DNA from: Mageeibacillus sp. UBA1212
GTDB taxonomy: Bacteria; Bacillota; Clostridia; UBA1212
NCBI GenBank assembly: GCA_002309655.1
Contig: DBXM01000037.1
Location: forward strand, 15,497 to 25,008
DNA length: 9,512 nucleotides
Direction: 5' to 3'
This document shows positions 1 to 7,237 of the stretch, piece by piece. The position numbers and the translations under genes are program-made. A model generated the notes under the pieces. That model was not told the origin of the DNA. It saw nothing but the letters and a program-made list of their open reading frames with translations, and did not search any database. Position 1 is the first letter of the stretch; each line of letters begins with the position of its first letter.

Positions 1-3
1 AAG

Positions 4-26
4 TGCGTCGTCAAGTGAGAGACGCA
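4..26. promoter_or_regulatory. Short inverted repeat in the leader before the catabolic operon
   Basis: TGCGTC (4-9) and GACGCA (21-26) form a perfect 6-bp inverted repeat with an 11-nt spacer. It lies in the 122-nt gene-free leader upstream of the operon. It could be a regulator operator or a hairpin from an upstream transcript. No T-tract follows it directly and no convincing -35/-10 pair is visible between it and the first gene. A 6-bp repeat can occur by chance, so confidence is low. Confidence 0.2.
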
Positions 27-122
27 GCATAAAGTGCGGCCAAAAAAATAGCTCCTAACTAAGAGTTCCGAAACAGCTTTGATTTAAACACAATTTTTAT
101 TATTTATAAGGAGAAACCAACT

Positions 123-1175
123 ATGATCAAGCACAACATTATTCTTGTCGGGTGCGGCGCGATTGCCTTCCGCTGGCTCGACCACATCACCAAACGCGAC
201 GACTGCCGTCTTGTTGCCCTCGTGGACAAAAACCCGGACAACGCGAAAAAGTACAGCGAGCGCTACAACCTCACCTGCCCCATTTACACCGACCTTGACG
301 ACGCCCTCGCGAACGAAAAAGGCGACCTTCTGATCGACCTCACGTTCGTTACCGTTCACTGGCAGATCGTCACGAAGGCGCTCAAAGCGGGCTACGACGT
401 TTTCGGCGAGAAGCCGATGGCGTTCACCGTCGACCAGGTCAACGAGATCCTCAAGACCGTCAAAGAGACCGGCAAGCACTACTTCGTGATGCAGAACCGC
501 CGCTTTATCGACCGCGTCGAAAAGATGAGAAACCTCGTCAAATCCGGCCTTCTCGGCGATCCCACCCTTCTCAGCGGCGAGATCTACGTCAACGCCGACA
601 TGGGCAGCGTCCGCAACACGTTCAAGTACCCGCAGCTCCAGGACAACAACATCCACAGCTTCGACATGGCGCGCTACCTGGTCGACGGAAAGCCTACCTC
701 GGTAATCTACCACAGCTTCAGGCCGAAGGATTCGATGTACACCGGAGACTCCGCGTGCGACGCCGTTTTCGAGTTCGACAACGGTGTGACGTTCCTCTTC
801 CGCGGCTACAACGGCGCTCAGGCGTGCTGGACGTCCTGGGACAACCAGTGGCGCATCGACTGCGAAAAGGGCTCGATAGTCTGGGACGGCTTCGGCGACG
901 TTCACTACCAGTATTTTGAACACAGCAACGGACTCCACTACGGCGAGTGGTTCAAGGAAGGCGTTTTCGAAAAGCCGGAAGTCGTTCGCGACCAGCACGA
1001 CGGCGCCCTCGAGGACCTTTTCGACGCGCTTGAGACAGGCCGCACACCGGGAACCGACTGCTGGGACAACGTCTACAGCATCGCGATGGTGCTCGCGAGC
1101 ATCAAGAGCATCGAAGAAAACAGGAAGGTCGAGATCGAAGTCAACGACACCTATCCGTTCCTCGTTTTGAAATAA
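123..1175 (+). CDS. Gfo/Idh/MocA family NAD(P)-dependent oxidoreductase (inositol/sugar dehydrogenase-like)
   Basis: Predicted cytoplasmic dehydrogenase that oxidises a hydroxyl of a polyol or sugar to a ketone with NAD(P)+. The 350-residue length is normal for the family. The N-terminal Rossmann fold shows GCGAIA at residues 10-15 after a beta strand, and an acidic residue (D35) ends the second strand (VALVDKNPDN). The family hallmark EKP is at 96-98. The C-terminal alpha/beta domain carries the D-x-x-x-H signature (D174, H178 in DNNIHSFD), where the His is the usual catalytic residue. The ATG is preceded by AAGGAG (108-113) at a good distance. It is first in a same-strand operon, 16 nt before an IolD-like TPP enzyme. 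That suggests it makes the inosose or keto-sugar used downstream (inference). Substrate cannot be read from sequence: myo- or scyllo-inositol (IolG/IolX-like) or another cyclic polyol or sugar are all possible. The family call is firm; the substrate is not. Confidence 0.9.
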   Translation: MIKHNIILVGCGAIAFRWLDHITKRDDCRLVALVDKNPDNAKKYSERYNLTCPIYTDLDDALANEKGDLLIDLTFVTVHWQIVTKALKAGYDVFGEKPMAFTVDQVNEILKTVKETGKHYFVMQNRRFIDRVEKMRNLVKSGLLGDPTLLSGEIYVNADMGSVRNTFKYPQLQDNNIHSFDMARYLVDGKPTSVIYHSFRPKDSMYTGDSACDAVFEFDNGVTFLFRGYNGAQACWTSWDNQWRIDCEKGSIVWDGFGDVHYQYFEHSNGLHYGEWFKEGVFEKPEVVRDQHDGALEDLFDALETGRTPGTDCWDNVYSIAMVLASIKSIEENRKVEIEVNDTYPFLVLK

Positions 1176-1191
1176 TAAAAAGGGGTGTAAA

Positions 1192-2979
1192 ATGAAAGCA
1201 ACAGGCGGAGAAATAATTGTTAACAAACTGATTCAGGAAGAAGTCCCGTACGTGATCGGCATTCCCGGCCACGGCGTTCTCGGACTGTTCGACGCTATCC
1301 GCAAGGCGGACGAAGCGGGCAAGATCCGCTACCTCCAGGTCAAGCACGAGCAGGCCGCCACGGCAATCGCCGACGGCTACTACCGCGCCTGCGGGAAGCC
1401 CCTCGCCGTTTTCGCGTCGATCGGCCCCGGCACGCTGAACCTCTCAATCGGTCTCGCCACCGCGTACGTGGATTCGACGCCTTTCCTGGCGCTCTGCGGC
1501 GACACGCACACAAACATGTACGGCGTCGGCGTTCTCCAGGAGGTCGAACGCTACCACGACAGCAACATCCAGCGCGCGCTCGAGCCTCTCGTAAAACGCT
1601 GCTGGCGCGCGGAGACGGCGGACCAGCTTCCGAGAATCGCCAACAACGCGTTTAAAGAGATGCTCTCCGGCAGACGCGGTCCTGTCGCCATCACGCTTCC
1701 GATGGACGTTCAGGCGGACACGACCGAGAAGAACATCCCTCTCAAAAAGCAGCAGATCTGGGAACTTCCCCACGCCGACGAGTGCGCGATCGACAAGGCG
1801 ATCGAGCTCATGAAGACGGCAAAACGCCCGCTTATTTTCGTGGGCGGCGGCGCGATGAGAACGTTTTCCGGCGAGCTTATTGAAAAACTCGCCGAAAAGT
1901 GGGGCGCGGCGATCATCACCACCCTCGCGGCAAAGGGAACCGTTCGCGAAAATCACCCGCAGTACTGCTTCCACACCGGCAGCAAGGGCACAAAGGTCGG
2001 TCTCGAGATCAGCCGCAGCGCCGACGTTGTTCTGGCACTCGGAACGAGATTCGCGGATGAATCGACCTGCTCCTACAGAAAAGGCGTCGCGTTCAACTTC
2101 CCGGATACAAAGCTCATTCACGTCGACCTCGACGGCCATGAGATCGGCAAGAACTACGCCGCGGACGTCGGCGTTCTGTCTGACGTCAAATCGTTCCTGA
2201 CGCGCGTTCTCGAAAAGGACCCCGCGTTCACGGTCAACAAGGCCTACCTCGAAGAGATCAGGCTCCGCCGCGAAGCGTGGTTCGGCTACGTTAAGAGCAA
2301 GCAGTCTGTTCCGACCGAAGAGATGACGATCTCGCGCATGATCGGCGTCATGAAGGACGTTCTTCCGAAGGACGCGATAATCTCGACGTCTTCCGGCAAC
2401 ACGCAGGCGCAGCTCTTCCAGGAGTACTGCTACGAGGAGCGCTACTGCAACCTCACCACGGGCGGCTTCTCCACGATGGGCTGGTGCGTTCCGGCGGCAA
2501 TGGGCGCCAAACTCGCGCTTCCCGACCGCAAGGTTGTCGCGCTTGTCGGCGACGGCGACTTTATGATGATCATGCAGGAGCTCTCAACGGCCGCGCAGTA
2601 CAACATTCCGGTCGTGATCGTTCTCGCCGACAACCGCGGCTGGATGGCCATCAAGGACCTCCAGGTCGACGTTCTCGGCAAGGAAAACACGTTCGGCAAC
2701 GACTTTGAGCAGGACGGCCGGGCGTACGCTCCCGATTTCCGCGCGATTGCCGAAGGCTTCCACATCAAAGCCTACAGAGCCGAAAACGACGCCGAGTTCC
2801 GCGAGGCTCTCAAGGACGCTCTTGACGCGAACGGACCGGCACTGATCCACGTTCCGGTTTCGGCGGTTCACCCGTTCTCCGGCGGCGAGGCGTTCGGCTG
2901 GTGGGACGTTCCGATTCCGGGATATATGGAAGAAAAGAGAAAGGCCTATGAAAGCGCGATCAAGGAAGAGACCGTCTGA
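1192..2979 (+). CDS. iolD: Thiamine-diphosphate-dependent enzyme, IolD-like (trihydroxycyclohexane-dione hydrolase or related)
   Basis: A 595-residue enzyme of the TPP superfamily with the usual three parts: N-terminal PYR domain (about 1-175), central Rossmann-like domain (about 195-345, with VGGGAM at 217-222 and GTRF at 284-287), and C-terminal PP domain (about 375-560). The catalytic Glu is E53 in KHEQAA. The Mg/TPP motif starts at GDGD (453-456) and ends near D480-N481. IolD opens the ring of 3D-(3,5/4)-trihydroxycyclohexane-1,2-dione to 5-deoxyglucuronate in inositol breakdown. The C-terminal stretch with paired Trp (GWWDVPIPGYME, 569-580) recalls the end of IolD, and the IolA-type dehydrogenase two genes later supports that pathway. 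The N-terminal half (GIPGHGVLGLFDAI) reads more like acetolactate synthase, and the protein is about 40 residues shorter than Bacillus IolD (~637). A related carboligase or decarboxylase is the alternative. AAGGGGTG precedes the start. Confidence 0.65.
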   Translation: MKATGGEIIVNKLIQEEVPYVIGIPGHGVLGLFDAIRKADEAGKIRYLQVKHEQAATAIADGYYRACGKPLAVFASIGPGTLNLSIGLATAYVDSTPFLALCGDTHTNMYGVGVLQEVERYHDSNIQRALEPLVKRCWRAETADQLPRIANNAFKEMLSGRRGPVAITLPMDVQADTTEKNIPLKKQQIWELPHADECAIDKAIELMKTAKRPLIFVGGGAMRTFSGELIEKLAEKWGAAIITTLAAKGTVRENHPQYCFHTGSKGTKVGLEISRSADVVLALGTRFADESTCSYRKGVAFNFPDTKLIHVDLDGHEIGKNYAADVGVLSDVKSFLTRVLEKDPAFTVNKAYLEEIRLRREAWFGYVKSKQSVPTEEMTISRMIGVMKDVLPKDAIISTSSGNTQAQLFQEYCYEERYCNLTTGGFSTMGWCVPAAMGAKLALPDRKVVALVGDGDFMMIMQELSTAAQYNIPVVIVLADNRGWMAIKDLQVDVLGKENTFGNDFEQDGRAYAPDFRAIAEGFHIKAYRAENDAEFREALKDALDANGPALIHVPVSAVHPFSGGEAFGWWDVPIPGYMEEKRKAYESAIKEETV

Positions 2980-3018
2980 CCGGTGGTCCTCCAAAGTATC
3001 CGTCACAGGCCGCAAGAC

Positions 3019-3038
3019 GCCGGGCCCCGCGGCCCGGC
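3019..3038 (+). other. Perfect GC-rich hairpin inside the operon
   Basis: GCCGGGCC (3019-3026) and GGCCCGGC (3031-3038) form a perfect 8-bp stem with a CCGC loop. It lies in the 82-nt gap between the TPP enzyme and the isomerase, just before the isomerase ribosome site. No T-run follows (the next bases are CCTCAAGG), so it is unlikely to be an efficient intrinsic terminator. It could stabilise or help process the mRNA, or tune expression between the two halves of the operon (inference). Confidence 0.5.
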
Positions 3039-3061
3039 CCTCAAGGAAAAGGAGCAAGACA

Positions 3062-3664
3062 ATGAGAATTGCGGTAATCAATGAAGTGTCCTCACAGGAC
3101 AAGAACGAAAAGGTCATCCGCGCGCTCGAAAAGGTCGACGCCGAGATCTTCAACGTGGGTATGACAGGCGCCGGGAACGAGCCGGAGCTGACGTACATCC
3201 ACACCGGTTTGATGGCGGGCATAGCTCTCAACTCAGGTGCGGTCGACCTCGTTATCGGCGGCTGCGGCACCGGACAGGGCTTTCTGATCTCCGCCATGCA
3301 GTACCCGAACGTGTATTGCGGGCTGATACTCGACTCCCTCGACGCGTGGCTGTTTTCGCAGATTAACGGCGGAAACTGCGTCTCGCTGGCGCTCAACAAG
3401 GGCTTCGGCTGGGCGGCCGACATCAACCTCGACTACATTTTCGAAAAGCTTTTCGCGGACCCGATGGGACGCGGCTATCCCCCTCACCGCGCCGAGAGCC
3501 AGCAGGCAAGCAGAGCAAAGCTCGCGGAAGTCAGCGGCGCCTCGCACAAGGATTTCCAGGAAATACTTAACAACCTGGACCCCGCACTTATAAAACAGGT
3601 GTTTTCACACAAACCATTTAAGGAGTTGATCGAGAATCATGCAAAAGTTAGATTTATTTATTAA
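3062..3664 (+). CDS. RpiB/LacA/LacB-family sugar isomerase, divergent
   Basis: A 200-residue cytoplasmic protein of the RpiB/LacAB fold, which interconverts aldoses and ketoses, usually phosphorylated. The start is the ATG at 3062: GGAG (3051-3054) lies 7 nt upstream. An in-frame ATG at 2948 lies inside the preceding gene and adds residues unlike the family. The family loop GGCGTGQGF (residues 61-69) is kept, including the active-site-type Cys. The Asp-His pair near the N-terminus of classical RpiB is replaced (NEVSSQ). The mid-protein catalytic His region reads LILDSLDAWLFSQINGGN, with no His at the usual place. The protein is longer than classical RpiB (~150 residues), with a C-terminal extension containing GRGYPPHR. 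Its end overlaps the next gene by 26 nt, suggesting translational coupling. The true substrate is unknown; an isomerase step in inositol or uronate-type catabolism is inferred from context. Confidence 0.75.
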   Translation: MRIAVINEVSSQDKNEKVIRALEKVDAEIFNVGMTGAGNEPELTYIHTGLMAGIALNSGAVDLVIGGCGTGQGFLISAMQYPNVYCGLILDSLDAWLFSQINGGNCVSLALNKGFGWAADINLDYIFEKLFADPMGRGYPPHRAESQQASRAKLAEVSGASHKDFQEILNNLDPALIKQVFSHKPFKELIENHAKVRFIY

Positions 3665-5147
3665 TAACAAATACGTTCCCTCCGCCGCCACCGAGTGGTA
3701 CGACGTGTACAACCCGAGCACCGGCGAGATCATCGCGCAGGCTCCGAAATGCACGCAGGACGAAGCGCTTGCGGCTGTGGAAGCGGCTTACAAGGCCTTC
3801 CCGGGCTGGCGCGACACACCCGTTCTCAAGCGTATGCAGGTCCTTTACAAGGTTCGCGAGATCCTCGTCGAGAGAATGGACGAGCTCACGATGAGCGTCG
3901 CGCGCGAAAACGGCAAGGCTTGGGAAGAGGCGAAAGGCGACATTTTGAAGGCGAAGGAAGCCACCGAACACGCGCTGGCGATGCCCGACCTCATGCTCGG
4001 CGACTCGATGATGAACGCCTCCAACGGCTACGACACGCAGATGATCCGCGAGTCGGTCGGCGTATTCCTCGGCATCGTTCCGTTCAACTTCCCCGCGATG
4101 ATCCCGATGGGCTGGATGGCCCCGATGTGCATCGCCTGCGGCAACGCGATTGTGATCAAGGCTTCGAGCACCACGCCTATGACCGCGCTTAAGATCGCTG
4201 ACATCTACCGCGAGGCGGGTCTTCCCGACGGCGTGCTCAACGTTATCACCTGCGGCCGCGACACGACGGACGTCCTTCTCGCCGACGAGCGCATCAAAGG
4301 CGTCTCGTTCGTTGGTTCCACGAAAGTCGGCCTCTCGATCTACGAAAAAGCCTCCAAATACGGAAAGCGCGTCCAGACCCTCTGCGAGGCGAAAAACCAC
4401 GCTCTCGTTCTGAAGGACGCTCCGATTGGCCGCACCGCCGCGGGCATCATCAACGCATCGTTCGGCTGCGCAGGCGAGCGCTGCATGGCTCTTCCGGTAG
4501 TAGTTGCCGAGGAGGAGATCGCCGACGAACTCGTCGCGGAGATCGTTAAGCTCGCGAAAAACATCAAGGTCGGCCCCGCCTACGACAAGACGACGAAGCT
4601 CGGTCCTGTCTACAGCGCCGCTCACAAGCAGAAGCTCATTAACGACATTGAGCGCGGCATTCAGGAAGGCGCGAAGCTCGTTCTGGACGGACGCGACGTG
4701 GTCGTCGAAGGGTACGAAAACGGCTTCTACCTCGGCCCCACGATCCTCGACCACGTGACCGGCGACATGTACGTCGGCTCCCGTGAGCTCTTCGGTCCCG
4801 TTCTCTCGATCAAGCGCGTGCGCGACTTCGAGGAAGGCCTCAGAGAGATGAACGCGAACCCGTTTGCGAACGGCTCCGTCATCTACACCCAGAACGGCTA
4901 CTACGCCCGCGAGTTCGCGAAGCGCACTGACGGCGGCATGGTCGGCATCAACGTCGGCATCCCGGTTCCGGTCGGCGTATTCCCCTTCTCCGGCCACAAA
5001 AAATCCTTCTTCGGCGCGCTCCATACGCTCGGCAAGGACGGCCTCAACTTCTACACCGACGCCAAGTGCATCACCCAGCACTGGTTCGCCGAGGAGGAGA
5101 AAAAATCAACCAACGTCTCCACCTGGGACGGCACGCTCAACAACTGA
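3639..5147 (+). CDS. iolA: CoA-acylating (methyl)malonate-semialdehyde dehydrogenase
   Basis: A 502-residue aldehyde-dehydrogenase-fold enzyme. The IolA/MmsA family oxidises malonate semialdehyde (or methylmalonate semialdehyde) with NAD+ and CoA to acetyl-CoA (or propionyl-CoA) and CO2, the last step of inositol breakdown. Visible landmarks are the catalytic Asn in FNFPAM (N150), the NAD-binding GSTKVG (226-231), the subfamily-type AKNHALV (251-257), and the nucleophile C282 in CAGERCMA. The general-base Glu of hydrolytic ALDHs is absent at its usual place, as expected for a CoA-acylating enzyme. Where many relatives have LGGAKNH, this one has LCEAKNH. The GNLNFYTD-like tail (KDGLNFYTDAKCITQHWF, 466-483) is typical of the family. 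AAGGAG lies about 13 nt before the ATG, slightly far. The start is inside the end of the isomerase gene. This is the last gene of the operon, followed by a strong terminator. Confidence 0.9.
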   Translation: MQKLDLFINNKYVPSAATEWYDVYNPSTGEIIAQAPKCTQDEALAAVEAAYKAFPGWRDTPVLKRMQVLYKVREILVERMDELTMSVARENGKAWEEAKGDILKAKEATEHALAMPDLMLGDSMMNASNGYDTQMIRESVGVFLGIVPFNFPAMIPMGWMAPMCIACGNAIVIKASSTTPMTALKIADIYREAGLPDGVLNVITCGRDTTDVLLADERIKGVSFVGSTKVGLSIYEKASKYGKRVQTLCEAKNHALVLKDAPIGRTAAGIINASFGCAGERCMALPVVVAEEEIADELVAEIVKLAKNIKVGPAYDKTTKLGPVYSAAHKQKLINDIERGIQEGAKLVLDGRDVVVEGYENGFYLGPTILDHVTGDMYVGSRELFGPVLSIKRVRDFEEGLREMNANPFANGSVIYTQNGYYAREFAKRTDGGMVGINVGIPVPVGVFPFSGHKKSFFGALHTLGKDGLNFYTDAKCITQHWFAEEEKKSTNVSTWDGTLNN

Positions 5148-5178
5148 TTTTTTCTGATACTCACAAAAAGTTTCAAAA

Positions 5179-5208
5179 GGGACGGCCGCACGCGGCCGTC
5201 CCTTATTT
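5179..5208. terminator. Bidirectional intrinsic terminator between convergent units
   Basis: GGGACGGCCG (5179-5188) and CGGCCGTCCC (5193-5202) form a perfect 10-bp GC-rich stem with a 4-nt CACG loop. On the + strand it is followed by TTATTTTC. On the minus strand it is followed by TTTTGAAACTTTTTG. The two converging genes end at 5147 (+) and 5241 (-), so it can stop transcription from both sides. Confidence 0.9.
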
Positions 5209-5240
5209 TCACCTATTTTCAGGCAAATAATTAAACTCAA

Positions 5241-7202
5241 TCATTTATTGATCGTAAAAGTCGTAAACACCGGCAGATGGTCCGAAATCTCGTAAGCGCC
5301 CCTTGAGATCAGGAACGTCTCGTAGGAGTGCGCGACCGTATTCAATGTGTTGTAGAACACGTAGTCGATAGGCTCCTTCTGCGGATTGTAGGCCGAACTC
5401 GATTCGTCGTAGTACTTGGTCATCGTCGCCAGGTGGTTTTTGTCCACCGTCACCGGCGAGTCGATTCTCGCGTCTCCAAGCGTCATTTTGATCTTCCCGC
5501 CGTTTCCGTCGTCGACTGTCGAGACGCCCGTTATCATCTTGTAGAGCGCGTAGAGTTTGCCTTCGCTCGTTGTGCGCCTGTTGTTGAGGTCGCCGGTCAG
5601 GAACATCGGCAGCTCCTTGAACCGCTGCGAGAACCGGATTATAACCTTCATCTGCTCCTTGCGGATCGTGTTCCCGTCAGACGAGCTGTTGTTCCCGTTG
5701 TGGTCAAGATGGGTGTTGAAATGCACGAAGCTGACGCCTGTCGCGCGGTCTTTTAAAAGTACCCACGTGCAAATTCTCGGGTAGTTCGCGTTCTCGAACG
5801 ACGACCCGGCGACGTCAGGCGTGTCGGAAAGCCAGAACGTACCGTATTCGAGAAGCTCAAACTTGTCCTTCCTGTAGTAGATCGGATTCGCCTCGCCCCC
5901 CGCGGTTCTCGGTTCGCCCACGCCCGCATACGAATCGTTGAACACGTACGTATCGAGCCACCTCCGCCAGTTCACGGTGACCTCCTGCATACCGACAACG
6001 TCCGGCATCACTCTGTCCACAAGCTCCCTGTACATGTCCGCTCTCACCCTGAAAGGCGCGGAGTTCCCGTTCTCCGTCTGAATATTAAACTGCAAAATCC
6101 TCAAATCAAGCCCCTCCGCGGTCTGTTCCTGCACGGCGTAAACGTCCTCCGTTCTGTACGCGGCCGCCTCCTCCGCCGTCAGGAAGAGCATTTCCGCAAT
6201 CTCAAGTTTTTCTCCGTTGCCGCCCGCAAACTGCTCGAACGTAATTCTGAACATCGACAGCAGATCCGCGTTCGCGACGTCCGTAAAGTCAAAGCACAGA
6301 TACCGCCAGCCGTCCGCTGCGTCAAGCGGCCTGAACACCTCCCTGCGCGAAGTCTCCGAGTCGTTGACCGAACCCGCCGCCATCACGCTGACGTACCTGT
6401 TGGACAGGTTGACGCCCCTCACCTTCAGCACCACGAACGGCCTCTCCGCGAAACTCGCGTTCTTCACTCCGGCAGCTTCGCAAAACGCTTTGTATTTAAA
6501 GAACACCGACGGCGTGGACGTGCCGCCAGACCCCGCGTTTTTCGTCTCGAGAACAATCACTCCGCCCTCCGAGGCGTCGTCCCCCGCCGAAACCGAAGTG
6601 AATTTTGCGTTGGCGAAGTACGACAGAACGTCGCGTTTGAGCGCCGTGTCTATAACGAACCGCAGCGGGTCAATTTCGGGCGGCGCCCCGGTAGGTTCGG
6701 GGGTTGGTCCGGGCGTAGGAGTAGGCGTCGGCGTTGGAGCAGTCGCCGGTTCCGCGGTCGGCTCTTTGGAAGGCTCAAGAGTGGGCTCAACTGTAGGCTC
6801 GCCGGCCGGTTCGGTTGCCGGCTCCGTTGCCTGCGCGGTCTCGTGAACAGGCGTCGGCGTGGCTTCCTGTCCCGTGGTTTGAGTCTCTCCGGGAACGTGC
6901 GTCGGCGTTACATCGGGAACAGCCGTTCCGCCTCCGGTTTCAGCAGGGACTTCCGTCGCGTCCGGAGTAGCGTCTCCGGGGCCCGCAGGTCCGGCAGTCT
7001 CATTTGATCCGTCCGTGGAAACCGCAGCTTTTTCCGTCGCCGCAGGCGCCCCGCTGTTATCCGGAACCGGATTGTCTCCCGGCCTTCTTCCGCACCCCGC
7101 CGCGAATATCAGAACGGCCGCCAGCATCAGAACCGCCGCAAAAATCCCTGCCGCCTTCGCTTTCCGGGCAGCCGCCTTTCCATTTTCAGAAAACAAACTC
7201 AT
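5241..7202 (-). CDS. Secreted lipoprotein with Pro/Thr linker, beta-rich domain and EEP (endonuclease/exonuclease/phosphatase) domain
   Basis: A 653-residue cell-surface lipoprotein counted from the ATG at 7202. A GTG 18 nt upstream (7220) is also open, but the only SD-like run before it is too close. The N-terminus has Lys/Arg, a hydrophobic core and a lipobox ending AAGC (Cys 37). A low-complexity Pro/Thr/Glu/Ala linker (about 38-176) reaches through the cell wall. A middle region (about 180-350) is predicted beta-rich and could be a carbohydrate-binding-type module (inference). The EEP domain (about 365-653) has its metal and catalytic residues in order: N373 (QFN), E407 (MQE), H498 and D500 (NTHLD), D538 and N540 (GDLN), D613 (IDYVF), D641 and H642 (SDH). 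The active site looks complete. Family members cleave phosphodiesters or phosphomonoesters (DNA, sphingomyelin, inositol phosphates), so the substrate is open. It lies 35 nt after the SGNH hydrolase gene and is probably cotranscribed. Confidence 0.85.
   Translation of the reverse strand: MSLFSENGKAAARKAKAAGIFAAVLMLAAVLIFAAGCGRRPGDNPVPDNSGAPAATEKAAVSTDGSNETAGPAGPGDATPDATEVPAETGGGTAVPDVTPTHVPGETQTTGQEATPTPVHETAQATEPATEPAGEPTVEPTLEPSKEPTAEPATAPTPTPTPTPGPTPEPTGAPPEIDPLRFVIDTALKRDVLSYFANAKFTSVSAGDDASEGGVIVLETKNAGSGGTSTPSVFFKYKAFCEAAGVKNASFAERPFVVLKVRGVNLSNRYVSVMAAGSVNDSETSRREVFRPLDAADGWRYLCFDFTDVANADLLSMFRITFEQFAGGNGEKLEIAEMLFLTAEEAAAYRTEDVYAVQEQTAEGLDLRILQFNIQTENGNSAPFRVRADMYRELVDRVMPDVVGMQEVTVNWRRWLDTYVFNDSYAGVGEPRTAGGEANPIYYRKDKFELLEYGTFWLSDTPDVAGSSFENANYPRICTWVLLKDRATGVSFVHFNTHLDHNGNNSSSDGNTIRKEQMKVIIRFSQRFKELPMFLTGDLNNRRTTSEGKLYALYKMITGVSTVDDGNGGKIKMTLGDARIDSPVTVDKNHLATMTKYYDESSSAYNPQKEPIDYVFYNTLNTVAHSYETFLISRGAYEISDHLPVFTTFTINK
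6675..7091 (-). repeat. Pro/Thr/Glu-rich linker repeats within the lipoprotein gene
   Basis: The DNA encodes a degenerate run of EPT/EPA units (6741-6830) followed by a TP-dipeptide run (6681-6740), inside a wider low-complexity segment just after the lipid-anchored Cys. Such linkers usually space a surface enzyme from the membrane across the wall. The short tandem codon repeats make length variation between strains likely (inference). Confidence 0.75.
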
Positions 7203-7237
7203 AATATGAAAAGTCTCCACATTCCCCTTATTTTAGG

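Noticed and set aside
79..106. Possible promoter TTGATT-16-TATTTA before the oxidoreductase
   Set aside because: Its start point would fall at or inside the ribosome site (108-113), leaving no room for a proper leader; the AT-rich leader makes such matches likely by chance.
84..1226. Long open frame on the minus strand (380 codons) opposite the oxidoreductase
   Set aside because: It mirrors the codon bias of the GC-rich + gene, has a Val/Arg/Asp-rich composition without any recognisable motif, and no sensible ribosome site. The + strand gene has full family signatures.
2948..3061. N-terminal extension of the isomerase from an ATG at 2948
   Set aside because: It overlaps the end of the TPP enzyme, translates the hairpin region into an Arg/Ser/Pro-rich tail unlike the family, and a good ribosome site stands before the ATG at 3062.
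3654..5081. Long open frame on the minus strand (475 codons) opposite the aldehyde dehydrogenase
   Set aside because: Same cause: antisense reading of a strongly biased gene. The composition is unlike a real protein and the + strand product is a clear IolA-type enzyme.
6681..6740. CRISPR-like or minisatellite repeat
   Set aside because: The periodicity is a codon-level Pro-Thr run within the lipoprotein linker, in frame, with no spacers.
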